Below are positions 53,856 through 64,000 of a stretch of DNA of 64,000 bases, in pieces. Under the pieces are notes generated by a model that saw nothing but the letters and a program-made list of their open reading frames with translations, was not told the origin of the DNA and searched no databases. Position 1 is the first letter of the stretch; each line of letters begins with the position of its first letter. The DNA comes from Ovis canadensis. Its lineage: Eukaryota > Chordata > Mammalia > Artiodactyla > Bovidae. The position numbers and the translations under genes were made by a program. The DNA lies in contig NC_091262.1 in assembly GCF_042477335.2 (NCBI RefSeq), positions 72,836,001-72,900,000 on the forward strand. The letters are read 5' to 3'.

Positions 53856-56792
53856 TGTTTTCCTGTGCGTCTCCGCCCTGCTGCTGGGCCCCAAGGCCAA
53901 GCCTCCCAACCTACCAACATGTTCAGCTCACCCCACCACTGGGCCCTTCTGCCTCAGCCTCACCAGCTGGCCCAGGAGCAGGCTTTGCGCCTGTGACCAA
54001 GCCCACTGGACCTCAGGACTAGAACTGTGAGGGGCCCCTGCTGTCCACTTCCAGGGGCTCTGGGTCCAGGTCCAGGTTCACTCCTTCCTCCTCAGGGCCT
54101 GGGATGTGCCCTGGTGCTCACTTGCAGGGGCTCCAACCCCGACCTCTTCTGGCACATGCCCCTGGACCCCTCCTTCCTGCAGCTGAGCTGGGCCTCCTCC
54201 CCAAGGATCACCCCTCTGTCCCCCAGCACCCCAACCTGGGAGAACAGCTACTTCAAGGTTCCTAGCTGAGCTCCTCCACCGCCTGGCCGATTCCACCTCC
54301 TCCCCTGACAGAGGATCCCATCAGCCGCCAATATGGTGCTCCCAGGAGTGAAAGAGCAATAGACGCACAATGTGTAATAAGAGCAACACACAGTCAGTCC
54401 TTCATCCCCCTGATGTGCTGGGGCTGTGAGATCCCCAGGGAGAGCACACGGTAACAATGACGTCAGCCACAACTGACGTCTCTTGGAGATCTCTCTTCCA
54501 AACAAGCTGCTAAGACCTCTACCTGGAATAACACATTTATGTCACATTAGATACTTGCTGTTACTTATCCATTTTACCAGTGGGGAAACTGAGGAACAGA
54601 GAGGCTCAGTAATTCCCCCACAGCTAGAAATTACTGCCAGCAAGATGTTATCCCAACCAGATGGATGTCAGAGGAACACTCTAAACACAAAGCTGCTCGA
54701 CCCACAAAGATTTTTGCAGTAATGGCCCTCATGGGACTTAGAATATAATGGGGAAGATGAGTGATGAACAAAGGGATTGGAGGCTGAGAGGGGAGGACCA
54801 GGCTCAGCGGGAAGTCAGGGAAGGCTTCCTGGAGGAGGGGATTGCAGAGCTGCCAGCCCAGGAAAGGCAGAAGGTTGTGGGTGAACAGAGAGCAGAGTGC
54901 TGCCAGCAAGAGAAAATGTGAGGGGGGCATTTTCACGAAAGGGAAAGAAATTGGGCACAACTGGAGCAGAAAGTGAGGGGCGGCAGGGAGCACAGGGCTG
55001 TGGTGGAGCCACTGGAGATCTGGGGGCCTGGGACTCAGCAAGGGTTCTGGGAAATTCCATAGGGTCCTAGACAGCTTTAAAGGGGTTTAAACAGAGGGTT
55101 GATGTGAGGAGATTTGCATGGTTCCCAGGAGGCAGCGAAGGGATCTGCTCAGGGGAAGTTCAGGAGAGAATCAGGCAGGAGGAAAGCATCAGGATTGATC
55201 CTCCCAGGATGGACAGATGAGCTCGGATGGAAGGAGGTCCCTTAAGCTGAGTGCCAAGGGGTGCAAAGAGGAGGACACCCCAAAAGGCAAGGAACCAAGG
55301 GGGAGGAACAGAGTGGGGAGGAGCGGGGAGCCAGGGAGGAAATCCGTCACCCCAGGACCACGGGAGAGGCAGACAGCGGACAGGGAAGGCGAGTTAGGGG
55401 TTAGGGGACAATGAGTGGTTCCTGGGATGCAGTGATCTAAAGCCACAGGGGGGCAGAGCAAGGACAAGGTGAGCAGAATGAGGGAAGCCCCGCCCTGACT
55501 GGAAGGCAAGAGAAGGAGAGCTAAGAGGGGGTGCAGTCAACTTTTCTAGAGTTTAGCCTTCAGCCTGGCAAGAGCTGGGCTGAAGTTGGCTTGTGTGTTA
55601 CAAAGACGCTGCTAGTTCTTTGGGTCTGTTTGTGTGACCTTAGGAGAGATTCAGGGGGTGGGGTGACCAGCCACAAGGCTGCAGCAAGGCACAGTCCTAA
55701 GGGATAGTTATTAGATGTGGCTTGACAGCACCGCTAACCCAGGGCTGCACAGAAAGAAGCCAGGGGGCTGGTGCCCAGAATCCCTGGAGAGAGCCGAGTG
55801 CCTGGGATGGAAAAGGTGGGAGGGGATCCTGACCAGTGGAGGATGAGAGTTAAGGTCAAGACTTCTCCCGTGAGGGACAGGTGGGTTTCCTGATAGGATG
55901 CTCTGGTGTCTCCTTAGCTCCAAAGCCTCTGCTGATTTCCAGCGTAGGAGCCAACATCACATGCTAAGTGATATTTGCCTTGCGGGGGCGGGGCGGGGGG
56001 GGCGGGTAGGGGGAAGCCTGAGATGGGACAGAGGGGACCATGACGTCTTACAGATCTGCCAGGCTCCGCAAGGGGTTCCCTGACATCTGATTCCAGGAGT
56101 TTCTGGTGCTTGCCCTTCCGAGTCATAGGCTCTCTATCTCCCTCCTTGGCAGCCTCCTTGTGGAGTTTGAGGTGCCATCTGCAGGGCTGAGGATGGAGGT
56201 GGAGAGGCCTGAAAACACGGCCCAGAGAGACACACAGTCATGGGTCTGAGATTCAGTGTGGGAGGACACAGCCTAGGGCAGAAAGAGTTGAGGGTGAGAG
56301 ACGTGGAGTCACCGAAATGGGCACAAACAGTCTGAGGGTGTCAGTGAGATGGAGAAAGGCCACTCTGCCCCGTGGCACAGGGGTGGGCCTCCTTGGCCCT
56401 CAGTTTCCTCATCGACAGTGGGATAAACAGTAGAGTGTGTGTGTGAGAGAGTGTGCGTGTGTACATGCATGAACATGTGTGAGAAGATAGGAGGTCACTG
56501 AAATGGTTCTTCCAGAGTCGGATGGCTCCAGAGGCAATACAAACATCCCGAGAGTCTTTCTCTTGAGAATTAACTCCTCTCCTGCCTGAATGCTGGTGCT
56601 CATAGCTGTTTGCCCCTTGGCCGGGGCCACCTGGCATTGCCCTGGAGGAGACTGTGAGCTGCCCCAGCTCGGGGTTGCGACCCTCCTGTCCTGGGTCGAG
56701 GTGTGCAAGGAGCTGGTACCACAGCCCAGGATGCATCTGCATCCAGGTCTGGGTGTTCCTGGAGGGGGATGAGCAGCTTTTTTTTTTTTTTT
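53856..56792. other. 3' flank of gene 2, with MIR-like SINE and G-rich tract
   Basis: 53,856-54,313 aligns with the gene 1 flank (17,550-18,017) and diverges after CTGACAGAGG. 54,470-54,650 resembles MIR (CAGTGGGGAAACTGAGGAAC, CAGAGAGGCTCAG). 55,983-56,013 is a G-rich tract. About 56,430-56,480 is a degenerate TG-rich stretch. No gene is supported in this 2.9 kb. Confidence 0.6.
55983..56013 (+). repeat. G-rich tract with G-quadruplex potential
   Basis: GCGGGGGCGGGGCGGGGGGG followed by GCGGGTAGGGGG: five G-runs of three or more separated by 1-2 nt. Confidence 0.8.
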
Positions 56793-57829
56793 AATGCAGC
56801 AGAAAAGTTAGTATGTACTCAACAGAGAGAGTGTTTGCAAAACTTTTACAGCTCGAAAGCCTTCTGCTCCCCGAGCTGGCCTGATGGCAGGGGTGGCACA
56901 CAGGTGGCCTCCAGACTGAGTGCAGAAGCAGGGTGAGCGTGGGTTAACGGGTGTGAGCCAGACTTCATCTGCTCCCGGTTTTGTTTACTGTCAGTTCAGT
57001 TCAGTCGCTCAGTCGTGTCTGATGCTTTGCAACCCCACAAACTGCAGCACATCAGGCTTCCCTGTCCATCACCAACTCCCGGACTTTGCTCAAACTCATG
57101 TCCATCGAGTCAGTGATGCCATCCGAACATCTCACCCTCTGTTGTCCCCTTCTCCTCCAGCCTTCAATCTTTCCCGCATCAGGGTCTTTTCCAAGGAGTC
57201 AGTTCTTTGCATCAGGTGGCCGAAGTATTGCAGTTTCAGCTTCAGTATCAGTGCTTCTAATGACTATTCAGGACTGATTTCCTTTAGAACTGACTGGTTT
57301 GATCTCTTTGCACTCTGAGGGACTCTTAAGAGTCTTGTTTCTCATGACGTATTTTTAATCTGCTCATCTACTGCCTGGACATAAACACACACAGTCTCAG
57401 TTTTCCTTGACTGGTCAGGATCTTCAGTTCTTTCTCTTGATGTTTGCTTGATGTTGTAAAAGAAAGGAACGCAAGGGCTATGATGACATGCGTGGCATCC
57501 ACGCCTTCCCTCCTTCCTTCATTCACTCTTGAGCCCCCATTTCATGCAGAGAATGCATTAAGCACTGGGAAACAAACCACAGTGTCTCCCTCAAGGACTT
57601 TTGTTTTCATGGAAAAATTCAGGCATTGCAAAAATAGAGAGGATGACATAAACTCACATACATATCAGCAGCTTCAGCATTATTAACATGGAGCCAATAC
57701 AATTATTCCCTGCCTCCTAACCCTTTCCCTCTTTGGGATCTGTTTTGTAGCAAATCTTACACATCTTGTTATTTTAATCATAAGAATTTTAAAAATACTT
57801 AAAATGGCATATCATGCTTAAAAATAAGC
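56793..57829. repeat. Serpin-cluster flank duplicon, copy 2 (left part), with BovB insertion
   Basis: 56,793-56,990 and 57,338-57,780 align with 1-240 and 240-680 (for example CTGGACATAAACAC and AGAGGATGACATAA). A reverse-strand BovB 3' fragment (56,993-57,337: CAGTTCAGTTCAGTCGCTC to GACTCTTAAGAGTCTT) interrupts this copy only; copy 0 is uninterrupted at the same point. Confidence 0.82.
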
Positions 57830-58113
57830 ATGCTGCTGCTGCTGCTAAGTCGCTTCAGTTGTGTCCGACTCTGTGTGACCCCATAGACGGCAGCCCACCA
57901 GGCTCCCCTATCCCTGGGATTCTCCAGGCAAGAACACTGGAGTGGGTTGCCATTTCCTTCTCCAATGCATGAAAGTGAAAAGTGAAAGTGAAAGTGAAGG
58001 CACTCAGCCGTGTCCGACCCTTAGCTACCCCATGGACTGCAGCCCACCAGGCTCCTCCGTCCATGGGATTTTCCAGGCAAGAGGACTGGAGTGGGGTGCC
58101 ATCGCCTTCTCCA
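57830..58113 (-). mobile_element. BovA2 SINE, minus strand
   Basis: (CTG)n start CTGCTGCTGCTGCTAAGTCGC, two monomers with AAGAACACTGGAGTGGGTTG and AAGAGGACTGGAGTGGG. Confidence 0.9.
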
Positions 58114-60737
58114 AAAAATAAACATAAGTCCTTAATATTATCAAATATCAAGTTATCACTACCCTGATGGGAGCCTAAACTTGAAAAACAAATTCTTTTT
58201 AAATTAGGACCCAAGCAATGTCTACACAATGTCTACACAAGGCATTTAATTACTCTCCCCTTAAGTCTCTCTCTACTGAAGTGAAATTTGCATAACATAA
58301 AATGAACCATTTTAAAGTGTAAAATTTAATGATGATTATCACATTCACAATGCTGTGAAACTATCGTGGTTTTTTTTTTTTTTTTAGTTTCTAACCATTT
58401 TAATCACCCCCAAAGGAAATCCCATACCTTTTAGGCTCTCACTCCCCATTATACCCTTTCCCCAGGGCATGGTAACTACTAATATGATTTTGATATCTCT
58501 GGATTTAACATCTGGATATTTTATATAAAGGGAATAATACGATACGTGGCCTTCGGTGACCAGCTTCTTTCATGTATCATAATGTTTTCAAGATTCATCC
58601 ACGTTGCATGCGTATCAGTATTTCGTATCTTTCTGTGGCTGAAGAGTGTTCCATCGTCTGAGTATACAGCACTGTGTTTGTCTATCTGTCACTTTGCTGA
58701 TCATTTTGCTGTTTTAGGTTTCTGGGGTATTATAAATAAGCTGCTCTAGACAGTCATGTGTGTGCTGTTGTGTGGGCACGTTTCCATTTTCCCTGGGTGT
58801 GTACATAGGCACACACCTATGTGGAATTGCTGGCTCATGTGCTCATTCTACGTGTAGCTCTTTGAAGAACCACCAAACCAATTTCTAGAGCAACTGCACC
58901 ATTTTACTTTCTCACCAGCAATGTACGATGGGTTCATTTCTCCATATCCTGGGCAACACGTGTTGTTTAGTATCTATTATTATTATTAATATATCCCTCC
59001 TAGATTTGAGGTAGTGTTTACTGTAGTTTTGATTTGCATTTCCATAAGGGTGAATGATGGGTTTCTCAGGCAGTGCTAGCGGTGAAGAACTAGCCTCCCA
59101 ACGCAGGAGACCTAAAAGAGGTGAGTTTGATCCCTGGGTCAGGAAGATCCACTGGAAGAGGGCATGGCGACCCACTCCAGTATTCTGGCCTGGAGAATCC
59201 CATGGGCACAGCAGCCTGCTGGGCTGTCCAGCTATAATTTTAGTCACGAGAAGGGATTAGTGATATGACTGGGGTAGATCTTCTAACTTTCTATTTGTTT
59301 TACATTTGATCCCTCTGTAGTTTGTTTTGTTTTTCCTCTTGCTGTATTTTTGGATTATTTGAGGCGTTTTCATGTTTTTGTTTCACTCAACTGTTGGATT
59401 AAAACTTATACTTCTTAGTTTCTGTATTTTTTCAGTGTATTGAGAGTGTACAATAAATCTTTAACTCATCAATACATATCTGATAATACTATATCACTTC
59501 AAGTAAAGTATAAAACCTTATCTCAGTATTCTTGTTTTTATTCTCCCTTTTATCCCATGTGCTCTTGTTCTCTTTTCTGTAATTTACATGTGTTATATCC
59601 CATAATACATTGCAACTTTTATTTTCTACACACAGTAATTGCCCATCAAAGATATTCAAAATCAGAAAAAAAAAACACTTTTAATTATTTTTGTCACTCT
59701 TTATTCCTCTGTACAGGCTTCCCTGGTGGTGCAGAGGTTAAAGCGTCTGCCTGCAACGTGGGAAACCTGGGTTCGATCCCTGGGTGGGGAAGATTCCCTG
59801 GAGGAGGAAATGGCAACCCACTCCAGTATTCTTGCCTGGAGAATCCCATGGATGAAGGAGCTTGGTGGGCTACAGTCCACGGGTTGCAAACAGTCAGACA
59901 CGACTGAGCGACTTCACTTCATTCCTCTATACAAATTTTTATTTGTCTATTTACCTTCTGTCCCAAGAATTTACTTTAATATTTTTTGTAATGCAGGTAT
60001 ACTGGTAATGAATTGTCTTATATTTTGTTTGTCAAAAGAAATCAATACTTTGCCTTCAATTAAAAAATGTTTTTGCTGGTTATACAAATGTGATCTTATA
60101 AAACAACAATCACTTCTTGTTATTATCTCTCACAATTTTGGCATTCAATTCTGATTGGGCTCAGTAAGGTTGTTTTCACTCTGGGTGTCTCCTGTGCTTA
60201 CTCGCGGACCATGGCTGACTGAAGCCATCGAACGCTTCCTTACTCACCTGCCTGGTGGTTGATGCTGGCTGTGAGCAAAGATGTCAGCTGAACTGTGGTC
60301 AGGACACGTACATGGGTTACTTCCATGTGGCTTGGCCCTCCTCACAGTGCTGTTCTAAACTCAGAAATCACAGGCATCACTTGTCCTCCACCATATCGGT
60401 TGACAGTCATACAGGCCCAGCCAGGAACTGCCAAGATCACATACTAGGATGGAAAGTATTGTTTTGGTTCTCCTTGCAAAATATTTTCTCCCAGGTATTC
60501 CCTATATTATCATTTAGATTTATGTTTTGCTTTCTTTTTACTCCTTTTTCTTCTCCTTATGTTTCCTACTGTGAGTAAAATTTTCTTACTTTCTTTTTTG
60601 CCATATCATAGTCAATTTATTTGTTTAGTATGTCCTTCTTTTCATATGGGCTTTTCTTTCTCTATGGTCTAAATTGGGTGTTGGGTACAAATGTTCTTGG
60701 AAAGTAGATACAAAGTCTTTCATCCAAAGTGTACTTA
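58114..60737. repeat. Flank duplicon copy 2 (right part), with old L1 and two Bov-tA SINEs
   Basis: 58,240-59,055 is a reverse-strand ancient L1 fragment paired with 30,112-31,120. 59,062-59,235 is a degraded plus-strand Bov-tA. 59,715-59,930 is a fresh plus-strand Bov-tA with target duplication ATTCCTCTGTACA / ATTCCTCTATACA (59,702-59,714 and 59,931-59,943). 59,265-59,460 pairs with 31,310-31,555, and 60,350-60,735 pairs with 3,310-3,705. Nothing coding. Confidence 0.8.
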
Positions 60738-61202
60738 AAAAAAAATTAATATATTTAATTGAAAGCAGTGGTGGTTTTGCCATAACTGATATGAATCAGC
60801 CATGGGTGTACAAGTGTCCCCTATCCTGAACCCCCTCCCACCTCCCTCCCCCCCCCCCAATCCCATCCCTCCAGGTTGTTCCATTGCACCGGCTTTGAGT
60901 GCCCTGTTTCATGCATCCAACTTGGACTGATGACCTATTTCGCACACAGTAATATACATGTTTCAGTGCTGTTCTCTCAAATCAACCCACCCTCGCCTTC
61001 TCCCACAGAGTCCAAAAGTCTGTTTATATCTCTGTCTCTTTTGCTGTCTCGCATATAGGGTCATCGTTGCCATCTTTCTAAATTCCATATATATGTGTTA
61101 ATATACTATATTGGTGTTTTGCTTTCTGATTTACTTCCCTCTGTATAATAGGCTCCAGTTTCATCCACCTCATTAGAACTGATTCAAATGCATTCTTTTT
61201 AA
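60738..61202 (-). mobile_element. L1 3' end, minus strand
   Basis: Reverse complement of the 3' end of the 19.8-kb L1: CAGCCATGGGTGTACAAGTG, a C-run (60,848-60,858) matching the L1 G-rich tract, AAGTCTGTTTATATCTCTG and CATTAGAACTGATTCAAATGC. It stops at CATTCTTTTTAAT where BovB begins. Confidence 0.88.
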
Positions 61203-62433
61203 TCAGTTAGTTTAGTTCAGTCGCTCAGTTGTGTCCGACTCTTTGTGACTCCATGAATCGCAGCATGCCAGAGTTTACCCAAACTCATGTCCATTGAGTC
61301 GGTGATGCCATCCAGCCATCTCATCCTCTATCATCCCCTTCTCCTCCTGCCCTCAATCCCTCCCAGCATCAGGGTCTTTTCCAATGAGTCAACTCTTCGC
61401 ATGAGGTGGCCAAAGTATTGGAGTTTCAGCTTCAGCATCAGTCCTTCCAATGAATACTCAGGACTGCCCTCCTTTAGGATGGACTGGTTGGACCTCCTTG
61501 CAGTCCAAGGGACTCTTAAGAGTCTTCTCCAACACCGCAGTTCAAAAGCATCAATTCTTCGGCACTCAGCTTTCTTCACAGTCCAACTTTCACATCCATA
61601 CACGACCACAGGAAAAACCATAGCCTTGACTAGATGGACCTTTGTTGGGAAAGTAACGTCTCTGCTTTTGAATATGCGATAGGTTGATCATAACTTTCCT
61701 TACAAAGAGTAAGCGTCTTTTAATTTCATGGCTGCAGTCATCATCTGCAGTGATTTTTGGAGCCCCCCAAAAATAAAGTCTGACACTGTTTCTACTGTTT
61801 CCCCATCTATTTCCCATGAAGTGATGGGACCAGATGCCATGATCTTCGTTTTCTGAATGTTGAGCTTCAAGCCAACTTTTTCACTCTCCTCTTTCACTTT
61901 CATCAAGAGGCTTTTTAGTTCCTCTTCACTTTCTGCCATAAGGGTGGTGTCATATGCATATCTGAGGTTATTGATATTTCTCCCGGCAATCTTGATTCTA
62001 GCTTGTGCTTCTTCCAGCCCGGTGTTTCTCATGATGTACTCTGCATAGAAGTTAAATAAGTGGAGTAACAATAGACAGCCTTGACGTACTCCTTTTCCTA
62101 TTTGGAACCAGTCTGTTGTTTCATGTCCAGTTCTAACTGTTGCTTCCTGACCTGCATACAGGTTTCTCAAGAGACAGGTCAGGTGGTCTGGTATTCCCAT
62201 CTCCTTCAGAATTTTCCACAGTTTATTGTGATCCACATAGTCAAAGGCTTTGGCATAGTCAATAAAGCAGAAATAGATGTTTTTCTGGAACTCTCTTGCT
62301 TTTTCAATGACCTAGTGGATGTTGGCAATTTGATCTCTGGTTCCTCTGCCTTTTCTAAAACCAGCTTGAACATCTGGAAGTTCATGGCTCACATATTGCT
62401 GAAGCCTGGCTTGGAGAATTCTAAGAGTAGAGG
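61203..62433 (-). mobile_element. BovB LINE, minus strand, with mutated RT box
   Basis: Reverse-strand BovB from its 3' end (TTTAGTTCAGTCGCTCAGTTG) back through the RT domain. Minus-strand translation of 61,700-62,236 contains FQIGKGVRQGC and RYAYDTTLMAESEEE, so the usual YADD catalytic box is YAYD. It ends near AGCCTGGCTTGGAGAATTC. 5'-truncated and inactive. Confidence 0.9.
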
Positions 62434-64000
62434 TTAGACTCTCCGAAAAAGAATATTAAAAATACAAAACAAAATCAATCACAAAATTTCTTTAAAAATT
62501 TATGGAATTTGCCTTAAAAATAGGGTCTTTTTTTCAAGATAATAGTAGGTTATAAAAATGAAAATTAAAGGAGTAATAAAGAACTTAAAAATTAAAATTA
62601 AAAAGTGATAATAATAAAAATGTATCTAAGAATTTCTCTGGAGCTTTTGTGAGCAGTGTGGGGTCAGTTCAGTTGTAGATAGTTCCTTGTTCCAGCTTGT
62701 ATTTCTTCTCAAGGTCTAGAGGTTCCCTCCAATGCTTAGTCAATCAATGTTAACTACAAGGTTTTAATCTGTTGCGCCTGTCATTTCCAGAGCAGTTCCC
62801 TCTTCTTTGCTTATTTTGGTTTCCTCTCTTTCCCAGTCTCTTCAGTGCCTAATTTCTGCCCTGACACAAGGGGGTGAAGGTGGTCACTTTATTTAGGGTC
62901 CCTTGTTCAGTTGTGTTGTGGGGAGGGAGGAACACTGTAAACAAATATCGCTGGAGTGTGTTGGGAGTGCTCGCAGTGTATGGACCACACTGAGTTTGTC
63001 CCAGCTCACAGCGGCATGTGCTCTTTGGGTCTACACTGCTCGGGCTCCAGGTTGCTCTGCAGGGGCACTGACCAAAGTAGGCCTGCATTTCGTGCACTTT
63101 CCAGGTCTAAGATGCTCAGGTTCGTTTCTCGTGTACTACACAAGGGCACAGATTCAATTAGGTGTGTTTTGTGCCCTTCCCAGGTCTGAGCAGCTCAGGT
63201 GACCAGGTGCTTGGTGAGGGCACTGTCCCAGGTGGGCCATGCATCTTAATCACCTCCCCGGTCCCAGCTGCTCTGTTACCAACCCACCCACCCCTGGAGA
63301 GCACCGTCTCAGGTGTGTGCCGTGTGTCTCCTCTGGGGAGCTGATCTCAGGCTGCGACCCTCCTGGCGGAAGTCAACTGTCCAGGATCCCAGGAAGACAT
63401 GGTTAGCAACTGAGAGACTGCTCACAGTGCCGTCTCTGGGGCCGAGATTGCCCCTTGCCTTCCAACTCTGGCCATGGCGCGCCTGCCTCTCTGCCTCTGG
63501 TGGTGGGGGAGGGGCCTGTATGCAGGCGGCTAGTTTTCCTTTGGTGTTCCCTCAATCCTTTGTTCTGTGAGAGGGCCAGGTTGCACATTAGGTTAGAGCC
63601 TTTTGCTGGCAAGTTCTCTCTCTCTTTTTTCTCTCTGGATATCCCACATTTTGGGTTGCTGTCTCACCTAAGTTCCCTCAGATTGTCCTCAGGGCATTCA
63701 GGCCCAGTCCTTATCCTAAGCATGCAGCCCATGCCTCCCTGTCCAGTCTCCATTTGCTGGTGGCAGAGGCGAGCACCTGGGCCACTTCTCTGCTGGCAGT
63801 TGTGGTTAGGTGCATATTCTGTGGGATTTTGGGTTTTTTTTTTCCTCCCGGTTATGTTGCCCTCTGAGATTCCAAAACTCCCCACAGACCTGCCAATAAA
63901 AGGGTTTCCTGCTGTGTGGAAACTTTTCCTCCTTCATGATTCCCTCCCCAGGATGGATCCCTGTCGTCCTTAACTCTTTTGTCTCTCTTTTTGTCTTTTA
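62434..64000 (-). mobile_element. L1 5' UTR, minus strand, continuing past the window
   Basis: Reverse complement of the 5' region of the 19.8-kb L1. The block at about 62,500-62,600 matches 21,300-21,370 (ATAACCTACTATTA, AAGACCCTATTTTT). The block at about 62,850-62,960 matches 20,910-21,010 (CTTGTGTCAGGGCAGAAAT, ATTTGTTT..CAG..GT.CCT). 63,100-63,450 matches 20,560-20,770. Its ORFs are not present: BovB sits where they would begin. Confidence 0.82.

Noticed and set aside
1-64000. Endogenous retrovirus LTRs, CRISPR arrays, or prokaryotic operons
   Set aside because: No LTR pairs, primer-binding site, gag/pol order, spacer-repeat arrays or operon structure were seen. The repeats present are LINEs and SINEs.

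Overview
This window comes from a ruminant nuclear genome, most likely cattle or a close bovid. It is dense in BovB LINEs, Bov-tA/BovA2 and CHR tRNA-derived SINEs and ruminant-type L1. Its only protein-coding content is part of a SERPINA3-like (alpha-1-antichymotrypsin family) cluster, which is known to be expanded in ruminants. No bacterial, plasmid or exogenous viral content was seen.

Layout: 1-4.9 kb is a flank duplicon carrying two BovB copies and a 27-nt telomere-type repeat. 4.4-6.65 kb holds an unidentified 80-bp inverted repeat, a SINE stack and a rearranged BovB. 7.6-17.55 kb is an intact five-exon serpin gene (gene 1, + strand, 416 aa). 19.8-27.65 kb is a full-length but coding-dead L1 with 12-bp target-site duplications. 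29.9-31.6 kb is a second copy of the flank duplicon. 34.5 kb holds a degraded last exon of an older serpin (- strand). 37-40.7 kb is an inverted, 5'-truncated SERPINA3-like pseudogene (- strand) with exon 4, exon 5 and the 3' UTR. 41.2-44.1 kb is nested repeats. 45.4-53.85 kb is a second intact serpin gene (gene 2, + strand, 416 aa). 56.8-60.7 kb is a third flank duplicon. 60.7-64 kb is an L1-BovB-L1 composite.

The two intact genes share exon sizes (634, 271, 151 and 195 coding nt), splice phases, TATA box, first-exon splice site and poly(A) signal, so they are tandem duplicates. Both encode secreted inhibitory-type serpins with a canonical hinge, but their reactive-centre loops differ almost completely, implying different target proteases. 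Near-identical exon blocks sit next to strongly diverged ones, which suggests gene conversion and/or selection. Several transposons sit in one copy only, with the other copy acting as the empty site.

I did not find a novel multi-gene system. The most unusual items are the telomere-type insertion, the tandem 146-bp monomers in the L1 5' region, the L1-BovB-L1 composite, the unidentified inverted repeat and the divergent serpin reactive loops.
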